A model generated the notes under the pieces. The model saw only the letters and a list, made by a program, of their open reading frames with translations, had not been told where the DNA came from and made no database searches. A stretch of 64,000 bases of DNA from Pacificispira sp002696645 (GTDB lineage: Bacteria > Pseudomonadota > Alphaproteobacteria > UBA8366 > Aestuariispiraceae): NCBI RefSeq assembly GCF_048892425.1, contig NZ_JBLZHU010000010.1:85182-149181 (forward strand). Reading direction: 5' to 3'. This document shows positions 43,685 through 52,613 of the stretch, in pieces; position 1 is the first letter of the stretch; every line of letters begins with the position of its first letter. A program made the translations under genes and the position numbers.

Positions 43685-43685
43685 A

Positions 43686-43727
43686 ATCGCATGGGCCGCA
43701 TTCCAATCCGGGATGCGGCCTTGCGAT
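43686..43727 (+). terminator. Hairpin after rne
   Basis: GGCCGCAT (43694-43701) pairs with ATGCGGCC (43713-43720), extended by ATCGCA/TGCGAT outside. It lacks a strong T tract, so it may be a processing or attenuating stem rather than a full terminator. Confidence 0.5.
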
Positions 43728-43787
43728 CCTTCGATCCAGCCTTAACTCTGTTCAGAGACGATCCAAACTGAGATATGGGAGAATTCC

Positions 43788-44252
43788 ATGGCACTTGAAG
43801 AAGGCGATGTCGCCCCTGATTTCACCCTTCCCACTGATGGCGGCGATAGCATTTCACTTTCTGCGTTGAAGGGTAAACCCGTCGTTCTGTATTTCTATCC
43901 CAAGGATGATACCCCCGGCTGCACCAAGGAAGCCTGTGGCTTTCGCGATGCGCAGGCGGACTTCTCCGGCGTTGGGGCGACGGTAATTGGCGTGTCAAAA
44001 GACAGCGTCGCCAAGCATGATAAATTCAAGGCCAAGTATGAACTGAATTTCCCCCTTGCTGCGGATGAAGATGGCACAGTGTGTGAGGCCTATGGCACTT
44101 GGGTCGAGAAAAGCATGTATGGCCGCAAATATATGGGCATTGATCGCGCCACCTTTCTGATTGATGCGGATGGGAAAGTGGCAAAGATCTGGCGCAAGGT
44201 GAAGGTTCCCGGCCATGTTGAGGCTGTTCAGGCGGCCCTGAAGGATCTGTGA
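43788..44252 (+). CDS. bcp: Thioredoxin-dependent peroxiredoxin, Bcp/PrxQ
   Basis: 154 residues. Peroxidatic Cys45 and resolving Cys50 lie in YPKDDTPGCTKEACGFRD, the Bcp signature. GGAGAATTCC precedes the ATG. Reduces hydroperoxides using thioredoxin. The stop shares GTGA with the start of the DUF455 gene. Confidence 0.95.
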   Translation: MALEEGDVAPDFTLPTDGGDSISLSALKGKPVVLYFYPKDDTPGCTKEACGFRDAQADFSGVGATVIGVSKDSVAKHDKFKAKYELNFPLAADEDGTVCEAYGTWVEKSMYGRKYMGIDRATFLIDADGKVAKIWRKVKVPGHVEAVQAALKDL

Positions 44253-45067
44253 CCTTCACGTTTGACAAGATGAGTCTGGGGGATGCGGCCATTCAGGTGT
44301 TGAGCACCGCCGATGCTCGCCAGAAAGCGACTGTTGCACGGGCTGTATCCAGAGAATGGTTGTGCCGGAAATTGGGAGCTGTAGCAGCGACCGAACCGGT
44401 ACCGGATCGCCCGGCGCGGCCGGATCACCCGGTGCTGATGCTGCCCCGCGATGTCCCCCGCCGGAAAATCAATGCCGGTGTGGCAGGGCGAATTGCCTTG
44501 CTGCATGCCCTTGCCCATATCGAATTGAATGCCATTGATCTGGCATTTGATATGATTGCGCGATTTTCTGACCAGGATATGCCCGAAGCTTTTTTCGATG
44601 ACTGGATCGCCGTTGGAGACGACGAGGCCCGCCACTTCCTGATGCTTGAAGATCGCCTGCAAGAGCTTGGTGGGGCCTATGGAGACCTGCCGGCGCATGA
44701 TGGTTTGTGGCAGGCAGCGATGGAAACCGCCCATGATCTGCTGGCCAGGCTGGCCATCGTGCCCATGGTTCTTGAGGCACGGGGATTGGATGTGACGCCT
44801 GATATGATCAAACGCCTCCACGCGGCAGGGGACCAGCAAAGCGCAGAGGCCCTGACCATTATTCACGATGATGAAATCGGCCATGTTGCGGTTGGAAAAC
44901 GATGGTTTGATCATGTTTGCGCCACCCGCGGATTAACCGATCCTGTCGCCGCCTGGCAGGATCTGGTGCGCAAGCATTTTAAGGGGGGATTAAAACCACC
45001 CTTTAACACGACCAGCCGTGATCTGGCAGGATTCCCAGAACACTATTACGCTGTTTTTGAGGCGTAA
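44249..45067 (+). CDS. DUF455 ferritin-like protein
   Basis: 272 residues from a GTG that overlaps the bcp stop (GTGA), so the two are coupled. Metal-binding-like motifs in a four-helix pattern: LLHALAHIELNAIDLAFDM, VGDDEARHFLMLEDRL, LEARGLDVTP and IHDDEIGHVAVG. DUF455 belongs to the ferritin-like superfamily and may be a di-iron oxygenase. Coupling to a peroxidase fits a redox role but does not define it. Confidence 0.88.
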   Translation: MTFTFDKMSLGDAAIQVLSTADARQKATVARAVSREWLCRKLGAVAATEPVPDRPARPDHPVLMLPRDVPRRKINAGVAGRIALLHALAHIELNAIDLAFDMIARFSDQDMPEAFFDDWIAVGDDEARHFLMLEDRLQELGGAYGDLPAHDGLWQAAMETAHDLLARLAIVPMVLEARGLDVTPDMIKRLHAAGDQQSAEALTIIHDDEIGHVAVGKRWFDHVCATRGLTDPVAAWQDLVRKHFKGGLKPPFNTTSRDLAGFPEHYYAVFEA

Positions 45068-45072
45068 AATGG

Positions 45073-45204
45073 CGCGACCCGGATCGGAGTGTCTCCGACT
45101 GGGTCGCATTGTTCCGGCCGGATGTTTTCAGGCTGGCGTGCGTCGCAGCTTTTGCCCGTAGCCCCGCTACGCGCGGCAAGTTGCTCCTGCTCCAGCCTGA
45201 AAAC
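45073..45204. other. Two nested hairpins between DUF455 and ohr genes
   Basis: First stem GCGACCC/GGGTCGC with inner CGGAG/CTCCG (45073-45106), a probable terminator. Second, TTTTCAGGCTGG (45126-45137) with CCAGCCTGAAAA (45193-45204), encloses a GC-rich ~55-nt segment containing CGTAGC/GCTACG. Confidence 0.65.
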
Positions 45205-45242
45205 CTCTCGGTCAGCGCGATCAAGAATGATCTGAATTTGCT

Positions 45243-45668
45243 TTAGACGACAGTCAACTGCACATCGATATTGTTGCGGGTCGCATTGGAATACGGGCAG
45301 ACTTGGTGGGCTTTTTCAACCAGTTCTTGCGCCTTCTCTTTCTCCACACCGGGTAGGGAAACTTCCAATTCAACTTCCAGACCAAAACCGCCTTCTGAGC
45401 GGGGACCGATGCCAACGGTGGTGGTGACCGTCATATCATTCGGTATTTTCGTGCCCCCCTGCGAGGCGACGAACTTCATTGCCCCAATAAAACACGCGGC
45501 ATAGCCGGCTGCGAAAAGCTGTTCCGGGTTTACGCCTTCCCCGCCGGCACCGCCCAATTCCTTAGGTGTTGCCATGGTGACATTAAAATTCCCATCCAGC
45601 GTTTCTGCTTTTCCATCTCGTCCGCCTGTGGCTCGGGCCGAGGTGCGGTATTTGACATCTACAGACAT
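45243..45668 (-). CDS. ohr: Organic hydroperoxide resistance protein Ohr
   Basis: 141 residues, OsmC/Ohr fold. Catalytic Cys59 in FAAGYAACFIGAMK and Cys124 in HQVCPYSNATRNN, the Ohr-specific pair. Reduces organic and fatty-acid hydroperoxides with a lipoylated partner. Divergent from ohrR with a shared operator region. Confidence 0.95.
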   Translation of the reverse strand: MSVDVKYRTSARATGGRDGKAETLDGNFNVTMATPKELGGAGGEGVNPEQLFAAGYAACFIGAMKFVASQGGTKIPNDMTVTTTVGIGPRSEGGFGLEVELEVSLPGVEKEKAQELVEKAHQVCPYSNATRNNIDVQLTVV

Positions 45669-45696
45669 AAGGGTGTTCCTTTCAGGATATTATATC

Positions 45697-45776
45697 GCTT
45701 ACGATTAAATCGCATACGATATTTAGAAACCGAGACGAGTTTGTCAAGCGCTTGCGATTAGATCGTGCGCGATTTA
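45697..45776. promoter_or_regulatory. Two OhrR operator candidates between ohr and ohrR
   Basis: Two copies of GCTTRCGATTARATCG followed by YRYRCGAT occur at 45697-45720 and 45750-45773 in the 140-bp divergent gap. Their near identity and position suggest one site per gene for OhrR repression. Confidence 0.7.
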
Positions 45777-45805
45777 TATTACACTTTCTAGAGAGGAGAT
45801 ACGTT

Positions 45806-46270
45806 GTGACGCATGACACTTTGGATGATTTAAGATATCCGAAAATCTCGGACCTTTTGTGTTTTTCGATTTATTCTGCCAGCCATGCCATCACCCGTAT
45901 CTACAAGCCGTTTCTGGATGATCTGGGGGTGACCTATCCGCAATATCTTGTGCTGGTCGCCCTGTGGGAACAGGATAACCAGACCGTTGGGGGGCTGGGA
46001 CGAATGCTGCATCTGGAATCCAATACTTTGACGCCTTTGCTCAAGCGGTTGGAATCGATGGGTATCCTGCAGCGCCAGCGCGACAGTAAGGATGAACGCC
46101 AGGTGCGCGTGGCGCTGACCGGGACTGGAAAGGAAATGCGGAAGCGCGCTGCACGTATTCCTGAATGCGTCAAACAGGTAACGGGAATGGAACTGACAGA
46201 GCTTCAGCGATTGCAAAAAGAGATTACCAGGCTACGGACACACCTGGATCAATTCGACCAGGATAAATAA
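45806..46270 (+). CDS. ohrR: MarR-family regulator OhrR
   Basis: 154 residues from a GTG at 45806 with GAGGAG 7 nt upstream; the longer frame covers the operator and was rejected. The redox-sensing Cys19 lies in SDLLCFSIYSASHAI, and the wing region LESMGILQRQRDSKDERQVR is typical. Represses ohr until oxidised by organic peroxides. Confidence 0.93.
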   Translation: MTHDTLDDLRYPKISDLLCFSIYSASHAITRIYKPFLDDLGVTYPQYLVLVALWEQDNQTVGGLGRMLHLESNTLTPLLKRLESMGILQRQRDSKDERQVRVALTGTGKEMRKRAARIPECVKQVTGMELTELQRLQKEITRLRTHLDQFDQDK

Positions 46271-46275
46271 TCCAT

Positions 46276-47331
46276 TCAGGACCAGTCCTGCCGGACTCTT
46301 TCGATAATCTCTGGCGATAGATACAGGTCCACACGGCCCCGGACATGATCGATCAGACGGGCGCTGGTATTCTCCGCGGACCAGTCTTCGGTGTCCTGAA
46401 CTTGATGTTTTGCCGCGCGGATTTGTTTCGCGCTCTCTACCCGCCATTTTGCGCACCAGGTGATAGACCACAGCCACATCAAACGCCGCATCGGCATCAG
46501 ATAGGGGGACAGTGCATCCCCCAATGCCATCGGAAGGGCAGCGCGCCAGCAATGATAAAAGTGTGCGATCTCGTCACGGCTGGGCTCTGAATAGGTCGCG
46601 ACATCCCAGGTTGTGGATGTGTAAAGCGTGGCATGGGCCAAATCGAACCCCGCCCCGCCATAGCGCCCCTTTTCCAAGTCTACCAGAATGGCAGTGCCAT
46701 CATCCTTGACCAGAAAATTACCGGGATGGGCATCAAAGGATATCAGGGCCACCGGGGCCTTGGGTAAAGAGGCGATATCCTGTTCGGCGGCGCGCAGTTC
46801 TTCCCGGATCATGCGCAGACTGTCGGCGTCCAATTCGGCCTGGGGCAGGAAAGCGGCCTGGCCTTGCACTTCTGTCAATGTTTCCGCCATCGGATCGGTT
46901 TGATCTATCAGTGGCGGGCGTTCTGTGCGCTCGGGCAGGGGCAAGGTATGGATCGCGGCCAGGGCTTTGGCAGCGGCTGGCAAGTCATTGGGTGCAGATA
47001 AAGCGGTGCCGTGAATATGTTCGACGATCAACGCCCCCATAGGAACGGTCTTGCTGGGCGACAGATAGCCGTGGAATTTCGGGGTATGGCCGCTGGCTTC
47101 CATCCGTTGAAAGCAGGCCGCCTGATAACGCAGGTTCCGTTCGGCATCCAGGCGCATCTGACTTTGTCTGGGCACCCGCAACAGCAGGTCGCGCCCGGAC
47201 AGGATGACATGATCATGGGCCAGGCCGGATGTCGGCATAGGGATCAGCGAGTCCAGCGAGATATCTTGGAATCCCTGCATTTTTGTCAATGCTGCATGCA
47301 GTGCCGGGATCTGGTCGCTTAGCTGTGTCAT
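46276..47331 (-). CDS. Aminoglycoside phosphotransferase-like (APH/choline kinase fold) protein
   Basis: 351 residues. Kinase-like features: N-lobe with LIVEHIHGTAL, catalytic-loop-like VALISFDAHPGNFLV (the usual His-Gly-Asp start is replaced by Ser-Phe-Asp, keeping Asp and Asn) and metal-binding ILVDLEKGRYGGAGFDLAHA with a further Asp. Small-molecule kinase of unknown substrate. Its start overlaps the stop of the next upstream gene (ATGA) in the 49.3-to-46.3 kb gene run. Confidence 0.8.
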   Translation of the reverse strand: MTQLSDQIPALHAALTKMQGFQDISLDSLIPMPTSGLAHDHVILSGRDLLLRVPRQSQMRLDAERNLRYQAACFQRMEASGHTPKFHGYLSPSKTVPMGALIVEHIHGTALSAPNDLPAAAKALAAIHTLPLPERTERPPLIDQTDPMAETLTEVQGQAAFLPQAELDADSLRMIREELRAAEQDIASLPKAPVALISFDAHPGNFLVKDDGTAILVDLEKGRYGGAGFDLAHATLYTSTTWDVATYSEPSRDEIAHFYHCWRAALPMALGDALSPYLMPMRRLMWLWSITWCAKWRVESAKQIRAAKHQVQDTEDWSAENTSARLIDHVRGRVDLYLSPEIIERVRQDWS

Positions 47332-47936
47332 CGCGCGCGCCTCCCTTCTTTCAAATAGGCTGCATAGCTGGCCCCGTCATCCACATCCGACAGCGGGTCC
47401 AGGAAGCCAACACACATCTCTGCTGGCAGCGTTGCAAGCGTTGCCGTCAGGGCATCGGGCGTCGACCAGGGGACATTTCGCATGAAAGCATAGGGCACCG
47501 GTCGTCGTCGTGCCAGGCCGACCAACCAATAGCCACCATCATCCGCAGGGCCGAAAATGGCATCGTTGGTGCCCAGTTTGTGAAAGGCCTGATGAATATG
47601 GCAAGGCTGAATGCCAGGTATGTCGGTGCCAATGATGATCGCCGGACCAGGCGGCATATGGCGCAGAACCCCGCTCATGCGGGCACCAAGGTCGCCGCGA
47701 GGCTGTACCAATACGGGCAATCCGGCAAAAGCTGGATGGGTCCCATCATCCTGGGCGGCAACCGCGATTGTCAGGGTCCAGGGGCCCGGCTGTAAGCGCC
47801 GGATCATGGTTTGCAGAGTGCCGCGATAGAAGCGCCACGCCTGTAACCTGCCGATATCCCTGGCCAGTCTGCTTTTCCCGACGCCCAGACGAGGGGCGCG
47901 GGCAAACAAAATCAGGTGTCTTCGCCTTTGGTTCAT
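47328..47936 (-). CDS. TIGR04282-type glycosyltransferase (DUF2064)
   Basis: 202 residues from the ATG at 47936 (MNQRRRHLILFARAPRLGVG), forming an ATGA overlap with the upstream gene's stop. Contains LILFARAPRLGVGKSRLARD and IIIGTDIPGIQP, FGPADDGGYWLVGL, the DUF2064 nucleotide-sugar transferase pattern. The family is annotated as arsenosugar biosynthesis-associated, but no arsM or arsS gene is nearby, so the arsenic link is uncertain. Confidence 0.85.
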   Translation of the reverse strand: MNQRRRHLILFARAPRLGVGKSRLARDIGRLQAWRFYRGTLQTMIRRLQPGPWTLTIAVAAQDDGTHPAFAGLPVLVQPRGDLGARMSGVLRHMPPGPAIIIGTDIPGIQPCHIHQAFHKLGTNDAIFGPADDGGYWLVGLARRRPVPYAFMRNVPWSTPDALTATLATLPAEMCVGFLDPLSDVDDGASYAAYLKEGRRAR

Positions 47937-48619
47937 CGATATATCCATCGCAGCAATCGATTTGGTGCGCCACAGAAATACAGGAAAAGGCATGTCAGAT
48001 TCTTTGCGCTGCGCCACAGATAACCATCGCGCTGAAACTTATCGGCGGCGGTCAGCAGGGGGGCGTCCAGGGCGACAAGACGCGCCTTGCCAATCTTCCG
48101 GACAAGCGCGACATCTTCCATCAGCGCCAGATCCGGTATGCCGCCCAGGCGCGCCAGAAATTCTTTGGAAATCAGCAACCCCTGATCGCCATAGGGCAAT
48201 CCAAAGGTGCGACATCGCCAGGCGACCATGCGCTCCAAACGGCGTGCAGATGCGGAGTCGGAGTCCAGTTGGAATTGAAAATAGGCGGCCTGATTCCAGC
48301 GGGCCGGATCGGTGATAAAGGCCAGGATATAGGCGTCCCACCCCCGTGGCAGGGTCGAATCCGCATGCAGGAAGAACAGCCAATCGCCGAATGCCAGATC
48401 CTGGCCCGCGCGAAGCTGCGGTCCGCGTCCCCCCTCCGCCTGGGTGACGCGCGCCTGATGGCGGGCGGCGATTTCCACGCTGTCATCCTGGGACCCGCCA
48501 TCACTGACAATGACGTCCAGGTCCAACCGCGCCGTGGTCAGCTGTGGTAAAAGTTGCGCCAGCGGCCGGGCTGCATTGCGGGTGGGTATGATAACACTCA
48601 GCGTTGGGGGGGAGGCCAT
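47933..48619 (-). CDS. TIGR04283-type family 2 glycosyltransferase
   Basis: 228 residues from the ATG at 48619 (MASPPTLSVIIPTRNAARPL); a TTG at 48625 is an alternative. GT2 motifs: VIVSDGGSQDDSVEIA, GDWLFFLHADSTLPRGWDAY (DxD-like), GLPYGDQGLLISKEFLARLG and LALMEDVALVRKIG. It is the usual partner of TIGR04282 proteins; the two overlap by 4 bp. Confidence 0.87.
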   Translation of the reverse strand: MASPPTLSVIIPTRNAARPLAQLLPQLTTARLDLDVIVSDGGSQDDSVEIAARHQARVTQAEGGRGPQLRAGQDLAFGDWLFFLHADSTLPRGWDAYILAFITDPARWNQAAYFQFQLDSDSASARRLERMVAWRCRTFGLPYGDQGLLISKEFLARLGGIPDLALMEDVALVRKIGKARLVALDAPLLTAADKFQRDGYLWRSAKNLTCLFLYFCGAPNRLLRWIYR

Positions 48620-48625
48620 CAGCAA

Positions 48626-48874
48626 TCAATCCGGAACGGGGTCATAGCCAGACCCACCCCACGGATGGCAGCGCGTTATCCGCCGCAAGGTCAGCCGCCC
48701 CCCTTTAAGTGCACCATGCCGCCGGATGGCTTCCAGCCCATAGTCTGAACAGGTTGGCAGATAGCGACAGTGCCGACCCAGGAAGTAGGAGAGGGTGTAG
48801 CGGTATAAATAGATCAGCCCCAGCAGGAGACGGGCCGCTAAACCAATTCGGGGGGTGCCTTGCTCAGCGGGCAT
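48626..48874 (-). CDS. yidD: Membrane protein insertion efficiency factor YidD
   Basis: 82 residues with the family core YLYRYTLSYFLGRHCRYLPT, CSDYGLEAIRRHG and RCHPWGGSGYDPVP. Assists YidC-dependent membrane insertion. Usually next to rnpA/yidC; here it is separated from them and overlaps the NifU-like gene by 11 bp. Confidence 0.93.
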   Translation of the reverse strand: MPAEQGTPRIGLAARLLLGLIYLYRYTLSYFLGRHCRYLPTCSDYGLEAIRRHGALKGGRLTLRRITRCHPWGGSGYDPVPD

Positions 48875-49322
48875 TCAGGGCCTCCTGCACCGCTTTCACC
48901 ACTGCTTTGAAGGGCAATAGAATGGAAGCATGGCGGGATTTATGGCTCTGTGCTGGTTCCAGCACCGCCAGATCAGCCCACTCCCCCTGAGGCACTGGCC
49001 CGTTGCGCTTTAACATGTCTTCCAGGGCATCACGGATGTGGGTCAATTCACTCAGACTTTTCCCCACGGCATGCGCCTTCATGATCGCGGCGGAAGATTG
49101 GCCCAGGGCGCAGGCGCGCACCTGTTGTCCATATGCAGACACCAGTCCGTTGGAATCCACTGTCACATCGACACGAATGCGACTGCCGCACAGGGGACTG
49201 TCCATTTGGACGCTGGCATCGGGATGGGCCAATCGGTCCTCTTTATTCAGGCCACCGGCAAGGCTGAGGATACGCGCATTATACAGCGCTTCATGGGCAT
49301 TGGTCGGGCTTTGCTCTGCCAT
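48864..49322 (-). CDS. Iron-sulfur cluster assembly scaffold (NifU-N/IscU-like)
   Basis: 152 residues from the ATG at 49322 (MAEQSPTNAHEALYNARILS). The domain has two recognisable cysteine sites, DSPLCGSRIRVDVTVD and VRACALGQSSAAIM; the third canonical Cys is not evident, so this belongs to the shorter scaffold-like group rather than true IscU. Divergent from folE. Likely binds or transfers Fe-S clusters. Confidence 0.8.
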   Translation of the reverse strand: MAEQSPTNAHEALYNARILSLAGGLNKEDRLAHPDASVQMDSPLCGSRIRVDVTVDSNGLVSAYGQQVRACALGQSSAAIMKAHAVGKSLSELTHIRDALEDMLKRNGPVPQGEWADLAVLEPAQSHKSRHASILLPFKAVVKAVQEALNAR

Positions 49323-49472
49323 GAAATTCACCCTTTGTTGCCGGAATGGAACAAAACTAATAACAAATGTCGCCCCTGATATTGTTGACTTCACCGGTCA
49401 TTGCAATGATATACCCGCATTCACGCGTTCGCGGATAGTCCGCTAAAACGCATTGGTATGAGGTTGCTTGTC

Positions 49473-50069
49473 ATGTCGGACAAGGCGCTACGCCCCAAGA
49501 TTGTCGCCGCTCGCCCCAGTTTTGAAGAGGCGGAAGACGCTGTGCGCACCCTGTTGCGCTGGGCTGGCGATGATCCCACCCGCGAGGGCCTGTTGGATAC
49601 GCCCAGCCGCGTCGTGCGTTCCTATGAGGAATTCTACGCCGGCTATGCGGTTGACGCCGAAGAAGAATTGCGCCGCACCTTCGAAGAAACCGAAGGCTAT
49701 GACGAGATGGTGATGCTGCGCAACATCCCGTTTCACAGTCATTGCGAACACCATATGGTCCCGATCATCGGGACGGCGCATGTGGCATATCTGCCGCAAA
49801 GCCGCGTTGTGGGCATTTCCAAACTGGCGCGCGTGGTTGATATTTATGCCCGTCGTCTGCAGACACAGGAAACCATGACGGTCCAGATCGCCGACACCAT
49901 CTCCCGGGTGCTCAGCCCGCGCGGCGTGGCTGTTATGATCGATGCGGAACATCAATGCATGACCACACGCGGCATCCAAAAGCCGGGCGTCAGCACGATC
50001 ACCACCCACCTGACCGGTGCCTTCCGCGAAAACCCGGAGATGCGCCGTGAATTCCTGGCGATGATCTAG
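49473..50069 (+). CDS. folE: GTP cyclohydrolase I
   Basis: 198 residues from the ATG at 49473 (MSDKALRPKIVAARPSFEEA); 49458 is a possible upstream start. Zinc and active-site motifs: RNIPFHSHCEHHMVPIIG and DAEHQCMTTRGIQKPG. Converts GTP to dihydroneopterin triphosphate for folate synthesis. Confidence 0.96.
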   Translation: MSDKALRPKIVAARPSFEEAEDAVRTLLRWAGDDPTREGLLDTPSRVVRSYEEFYAGYAVDAEEELRRTFEETEGYDEMVMLRNIPFHSHCEHHMVPIIGTAHVAYLPQSRVVGISKLARVVDIYARRLQTQETMTVQIADTISRVLSPRGVAVMIDAEHQCMTTRGIQKPGVSTITTHLTGAFRENPEMRREFLAMI

Positions 50070-50204
50070 AACGCAAGCTGTTGAAGGCCGTTTGTAAGCA
50101 GTCGGTCACGAGTCTGCCCCACTGATCTGAGATTCCATAAAAATTAACCTTTTCCTGATTGTCAGAAAAGGATGCTGCATCGCGGAATTTTCGCGTGGCT
50201 TTTC

Positions 50205-50233
50205 TTGACTCTCTCAGGCAGTCTGATTATGGT
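50205..50233 (+). promoter_or_regulatory. Promoter of the F0 ATP synthase operon
   Basis: TTGACT (50205-50210), 17-bp spacer, TATGGT (50228-50233), about 95 bp before the atpI ATG. Upstream, 50148-50170 holds a CCTTTTCCTGATTGTCAGAAAAGG hairpin in part (CCTTTTCTGACAAT-type arms), the likely folE terminator. Confidence 0.6.
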
Positions 50234-50328
50234 CCGCGCGCATGCTTGAAAGGGTGCTTTTGCCCCGGATTGGCATGCAAGGATGAAGGGGTGCTCACTG
50301 TGATGTTGGCCTTTCTGCAAGGTCGATC

Positions 50329-50748
50329 ATGACCGGGGATGACAAAAAGTCTTCGTCAGCGGATTTCGATGCGCGATTGCGCGCGGCGCGGGATGCGTAT
50401 GACGGGCGGACGGGGTCTTCCAGGTCACAGGAACAGGGGGATGCGCCGGACTCCGGGATGAAAGGGATTGGGTTCGCCATGCGCCTGGGGACCGAACTGG
50501 TCGCGGCGATTGGCATCGGGGTCGGTGTCGGCTATGGCCTGGATCAATGGCTTGGAACCACGCCCTGGTTGATGGTTTTGTTTTTCTTCTTCGGCGGGGC
50601 AGCCGGGGTGTTAAATGTGTACCGCCTGTCGATGGGCATGGACCAAACCGTCGGATGGCGACGTATCGGGGGGCGATCTGGACCCCATTCTGGTGGCGCT
50701 GAAACAGGCGACGCAGATGGAGATCGGGAAGATCGCGGAAAAAAGTAA
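50329..50748 (+). CDS. atpI: F0 ATP synthase assembly protein AtpI
   Basis: 139 residues. Two membrane segments (residues ~55-75 and ~82-100; LVAAIGIGVGVGYGLDQWLG, LMVLFFFFGGAAGVLNVYRL) in the AtpI/AtpR arrangement, with polar termini. Helps c-ring assembly. First gene of the F0 operon. Confidence 0.88.
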   Translation: MTGDDKKSSSADFDARLRAARDAYDGRTGSSRSQEQGDAPDSGMKGIGFAMRLGTELVAAIGIGVGVGYGLDQWLGTTPWLMVLFFFFGGAAGVLNVYRLSMGMDQTVGWRRIGGRSGPHSGGAETGDADGDREDRGKK

Positions 50749-50838
50749 TTGGAATTTGGCTCAGAGTCGGGCCTATGCGTAAAACGGTTTTGGGAAACGG
50801 GCCGCTAGGCCCGGACTAACAGCGAGAAGGGGTTCGCC

Positions 50839-51570
50839 GTGGCTGGTCCGCTCGAACAATTCATCATTAAGCCTATCGTCGAAGGTCCTGTGGATTCAGT
50901 GGCCTATACCAATTCTGCCTTGTGGATGTCGGTGACGGTTGTCGTGGTCACCGCCTTTATGGTGTTGGGCATGTCCCGCCGCGCCATGGTGCCGGGCCGT
51001 TGGCAGTCCATGTCGGAATCCATGTACGAATTCGTTGGCGGGCTGATCAAAGAGAATGTCGGCGATGAAGGCCGGAAGTATTTCCCCTTCATCTTCACGC
51101 TGTTCATGTTCACCCTGTTTGGCAACATGCTGGGTCTGCTTCCAGGCAGCTTCACCTTCACCAGCCACATCATTGTGACTTTGGTCATGGCGACCTTTGT
51201 TTTCGTGATGGTGACAATCGTTGGCTTGTTGAAGCATGGTCTGCATTTCTTCAGCTTTTTCGTGCCAACCGGGGCGCCTGTTTGGCTGTATCCCCTGATG
51301 ATCCCAATTGAAATCATCTCCTATCTGTCCCGTCCGGTCAGCATGGGGGTTCGTCTGTTCGCCAATATGATGGCGGGCCACACGATGTTGAAGGTTTTTG
51401 CAGGCTTCGTGTTTGGGATCGGAACATTGACCTTTGGCGTCGGTAGCATCCTGCCCATCGCATTGATGGTGGCGTTGACCGGGTTTGAAGTCCTGGTCGC
51501 CTTCCTGCAGGCCTATGTGTTTACGGTTCTGACCTGCCTGTATTTGAACGACAGCCTGCATCTGCATTGA
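50839..51570 (+). CDS. atpB: ATP synthase F0 subunit a
   Basis: 243 residues, about five to six membrane helices. The essential Arg is in SMGVRLFANMMAGHTMLKVF, and the half-channel region PIALMVALTGFEVLVAFLQA is conserved. Proton path of F0 next to the c ring. Confidence 0.97.
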   Translation: MAGPLEQFIIKPIVEGPVDSVAYTNSALWMSVTVVVVTAFMVLGMSRRAMVPGRWQSMSESMYEFVGGLIKENVGDEGRKYFPFIFTLFMFTLFGNMLGLLPGSFTFTSHIIVTLVMATFVFVMVTIVGLLKHGLHFFSFFVPTGAPVWLYPLMIPIEIISYLSRPVSMGVRLFANMMAGHTMLKVFAGFVFGIGTLTFGVGSILPIALMVALTGFEVLVAFLQAYVFTVLTCLYLNDSLHLH

Positions 51571-51717
51571 TAGCGGCGGTCTGATCTTGCGTGCCCGTCT
51601 GGCTCAGGTCGGGCGGTTTTTGAGAGTTTCGCGGGTGCGGGCGGGCCAAAATAGCCCCCGTCCGGCCCTTAACGGAAGCGCGGCTGTGACCGTGCCTATT
51701 GAAGGAGTGAGCGTAAA

Positions 51718-51942
51718 ATGGATCTCGAATCAGCAAAAATGATTGGCGCCGGTTTGGCCGTTATCTGTCTCTTTGGGGTGGGTCTTGGTATCGGTAACAT
51801 CTTCTCTTCTCTGATCACCGCAGTCGCCCGCAACCCGGCTTCCCGTAGCCAGGTTTTCGGTCTGGCGATGCTGGGCTTCGCCTTGGTTGAAGCCGTCGCG
51901 CTGTATGCGCTGCTGATCGCCTTCCTGATCCTTTTCGCCTAA
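51718..51942 (+). CDS. atpE: ATP synthase F0 subunit c
   Basis: 74 residues, two helices joined by the polar loop RNPASRSQ. The proton-binding Glu lies in LGFALVEAVALYALLIAFLI. GAAGGAGTG precedes the ATG. Confidence 0.97.
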   Translation: MDLESAKMIGAGLAVICLFGVGLGIGNIFSSLITAVARNPASRSQVFGLAMLGFALVEAVALYALLIAFLILFA

Positions 51943-52015
51943 TTCTCTGGGCCAAGTTGGGGGCAGTCTGTTTAGGGCTGCCCCTCACCGGATCCAAGTG
52001 AAAGGGGTTTCAAGG

Positions 52016-52609
52016 ATGAACCAGGTTCTAAAATCGGGCCTTCAGCTTTCAGCCGTCGCGGTGATTTCCGTGATTGGCCCTGTTTGCGCTTATGCAGCTG
52101 AGGCGGAACACCAAGGCGGCATGCCGCAATTGGATACCAGTTCTTTCTCCAGCCAGATATTCTGGTTGGCCGTGACATTTGCAGCGCTGTTTATCCTGAT
52201 GTGGAAGGTCGCTGTGCCCCGTGTTGGGGACGTGATCGAGTCACGGGAACAAAAGATCCGTGCCGATCTGGAACGGGCCGAACAACTGCGTGTTGAAATT
52301 GCAGAGGCGGAAGCCTCTGTCGAGAAGGCTTTGTCCGAGGCCCGGTCAGAAGCACAGGATATCTTGCGTAAAGCGCAGGAGAAGCTTGTCGCGGACCATG
52401 CCAAGAAAATGGAAAAGCTGGATGCCGATCTGGCGGTTAAAATGACCGATGCGGAAGCGTCGATCGATGAAGCCCGCAAGGAAGCCATGGCGTCAATCCG
52501 TGAAGTCGCACAGGAAGTTGCTGCGGCTTCTATTGAGAAACTGTCAGGCAAGGCGGCATCCAAGGCGGATGTGACCAAGGCCGTAGACGCGGCGGCGAAA
52601 GGGGTCTGA
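52016..52609 (+). CDS. atpG: ATP synthase F0 subunit b'
   Basis: 197 residues from the ATG at 52016. A signal-like N-terminal helix (SAVAVISVIGPVCAYAAEA) precedes the membrane anchor (IFWLAVTFAALFILMWKVAV) and a long Ala/Glu/Lys coiled coil. The two-b arrangement (b' then b) is typical of alphaproteobacteria and phototrophs. Confidence 0.93.
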   Translation: MNQVLKSGLQLSAVAVISVIGPVCAYAAEAEHQGGMPQLDTSSFSSQIFWLAVTFAALFILMWKVAVPRVGDVIESREQKIRADLERAEQLRVEIAEAEASVEKALSEARSEAQDILRKAQEKLVADHAKKMEKLDADLAVKMTDAEASIDEARKEAMASIREVAQEVAAASIEKLSGKAASKADVTKAVDAAAKGV

Positions 52610-52613
52610 GATC

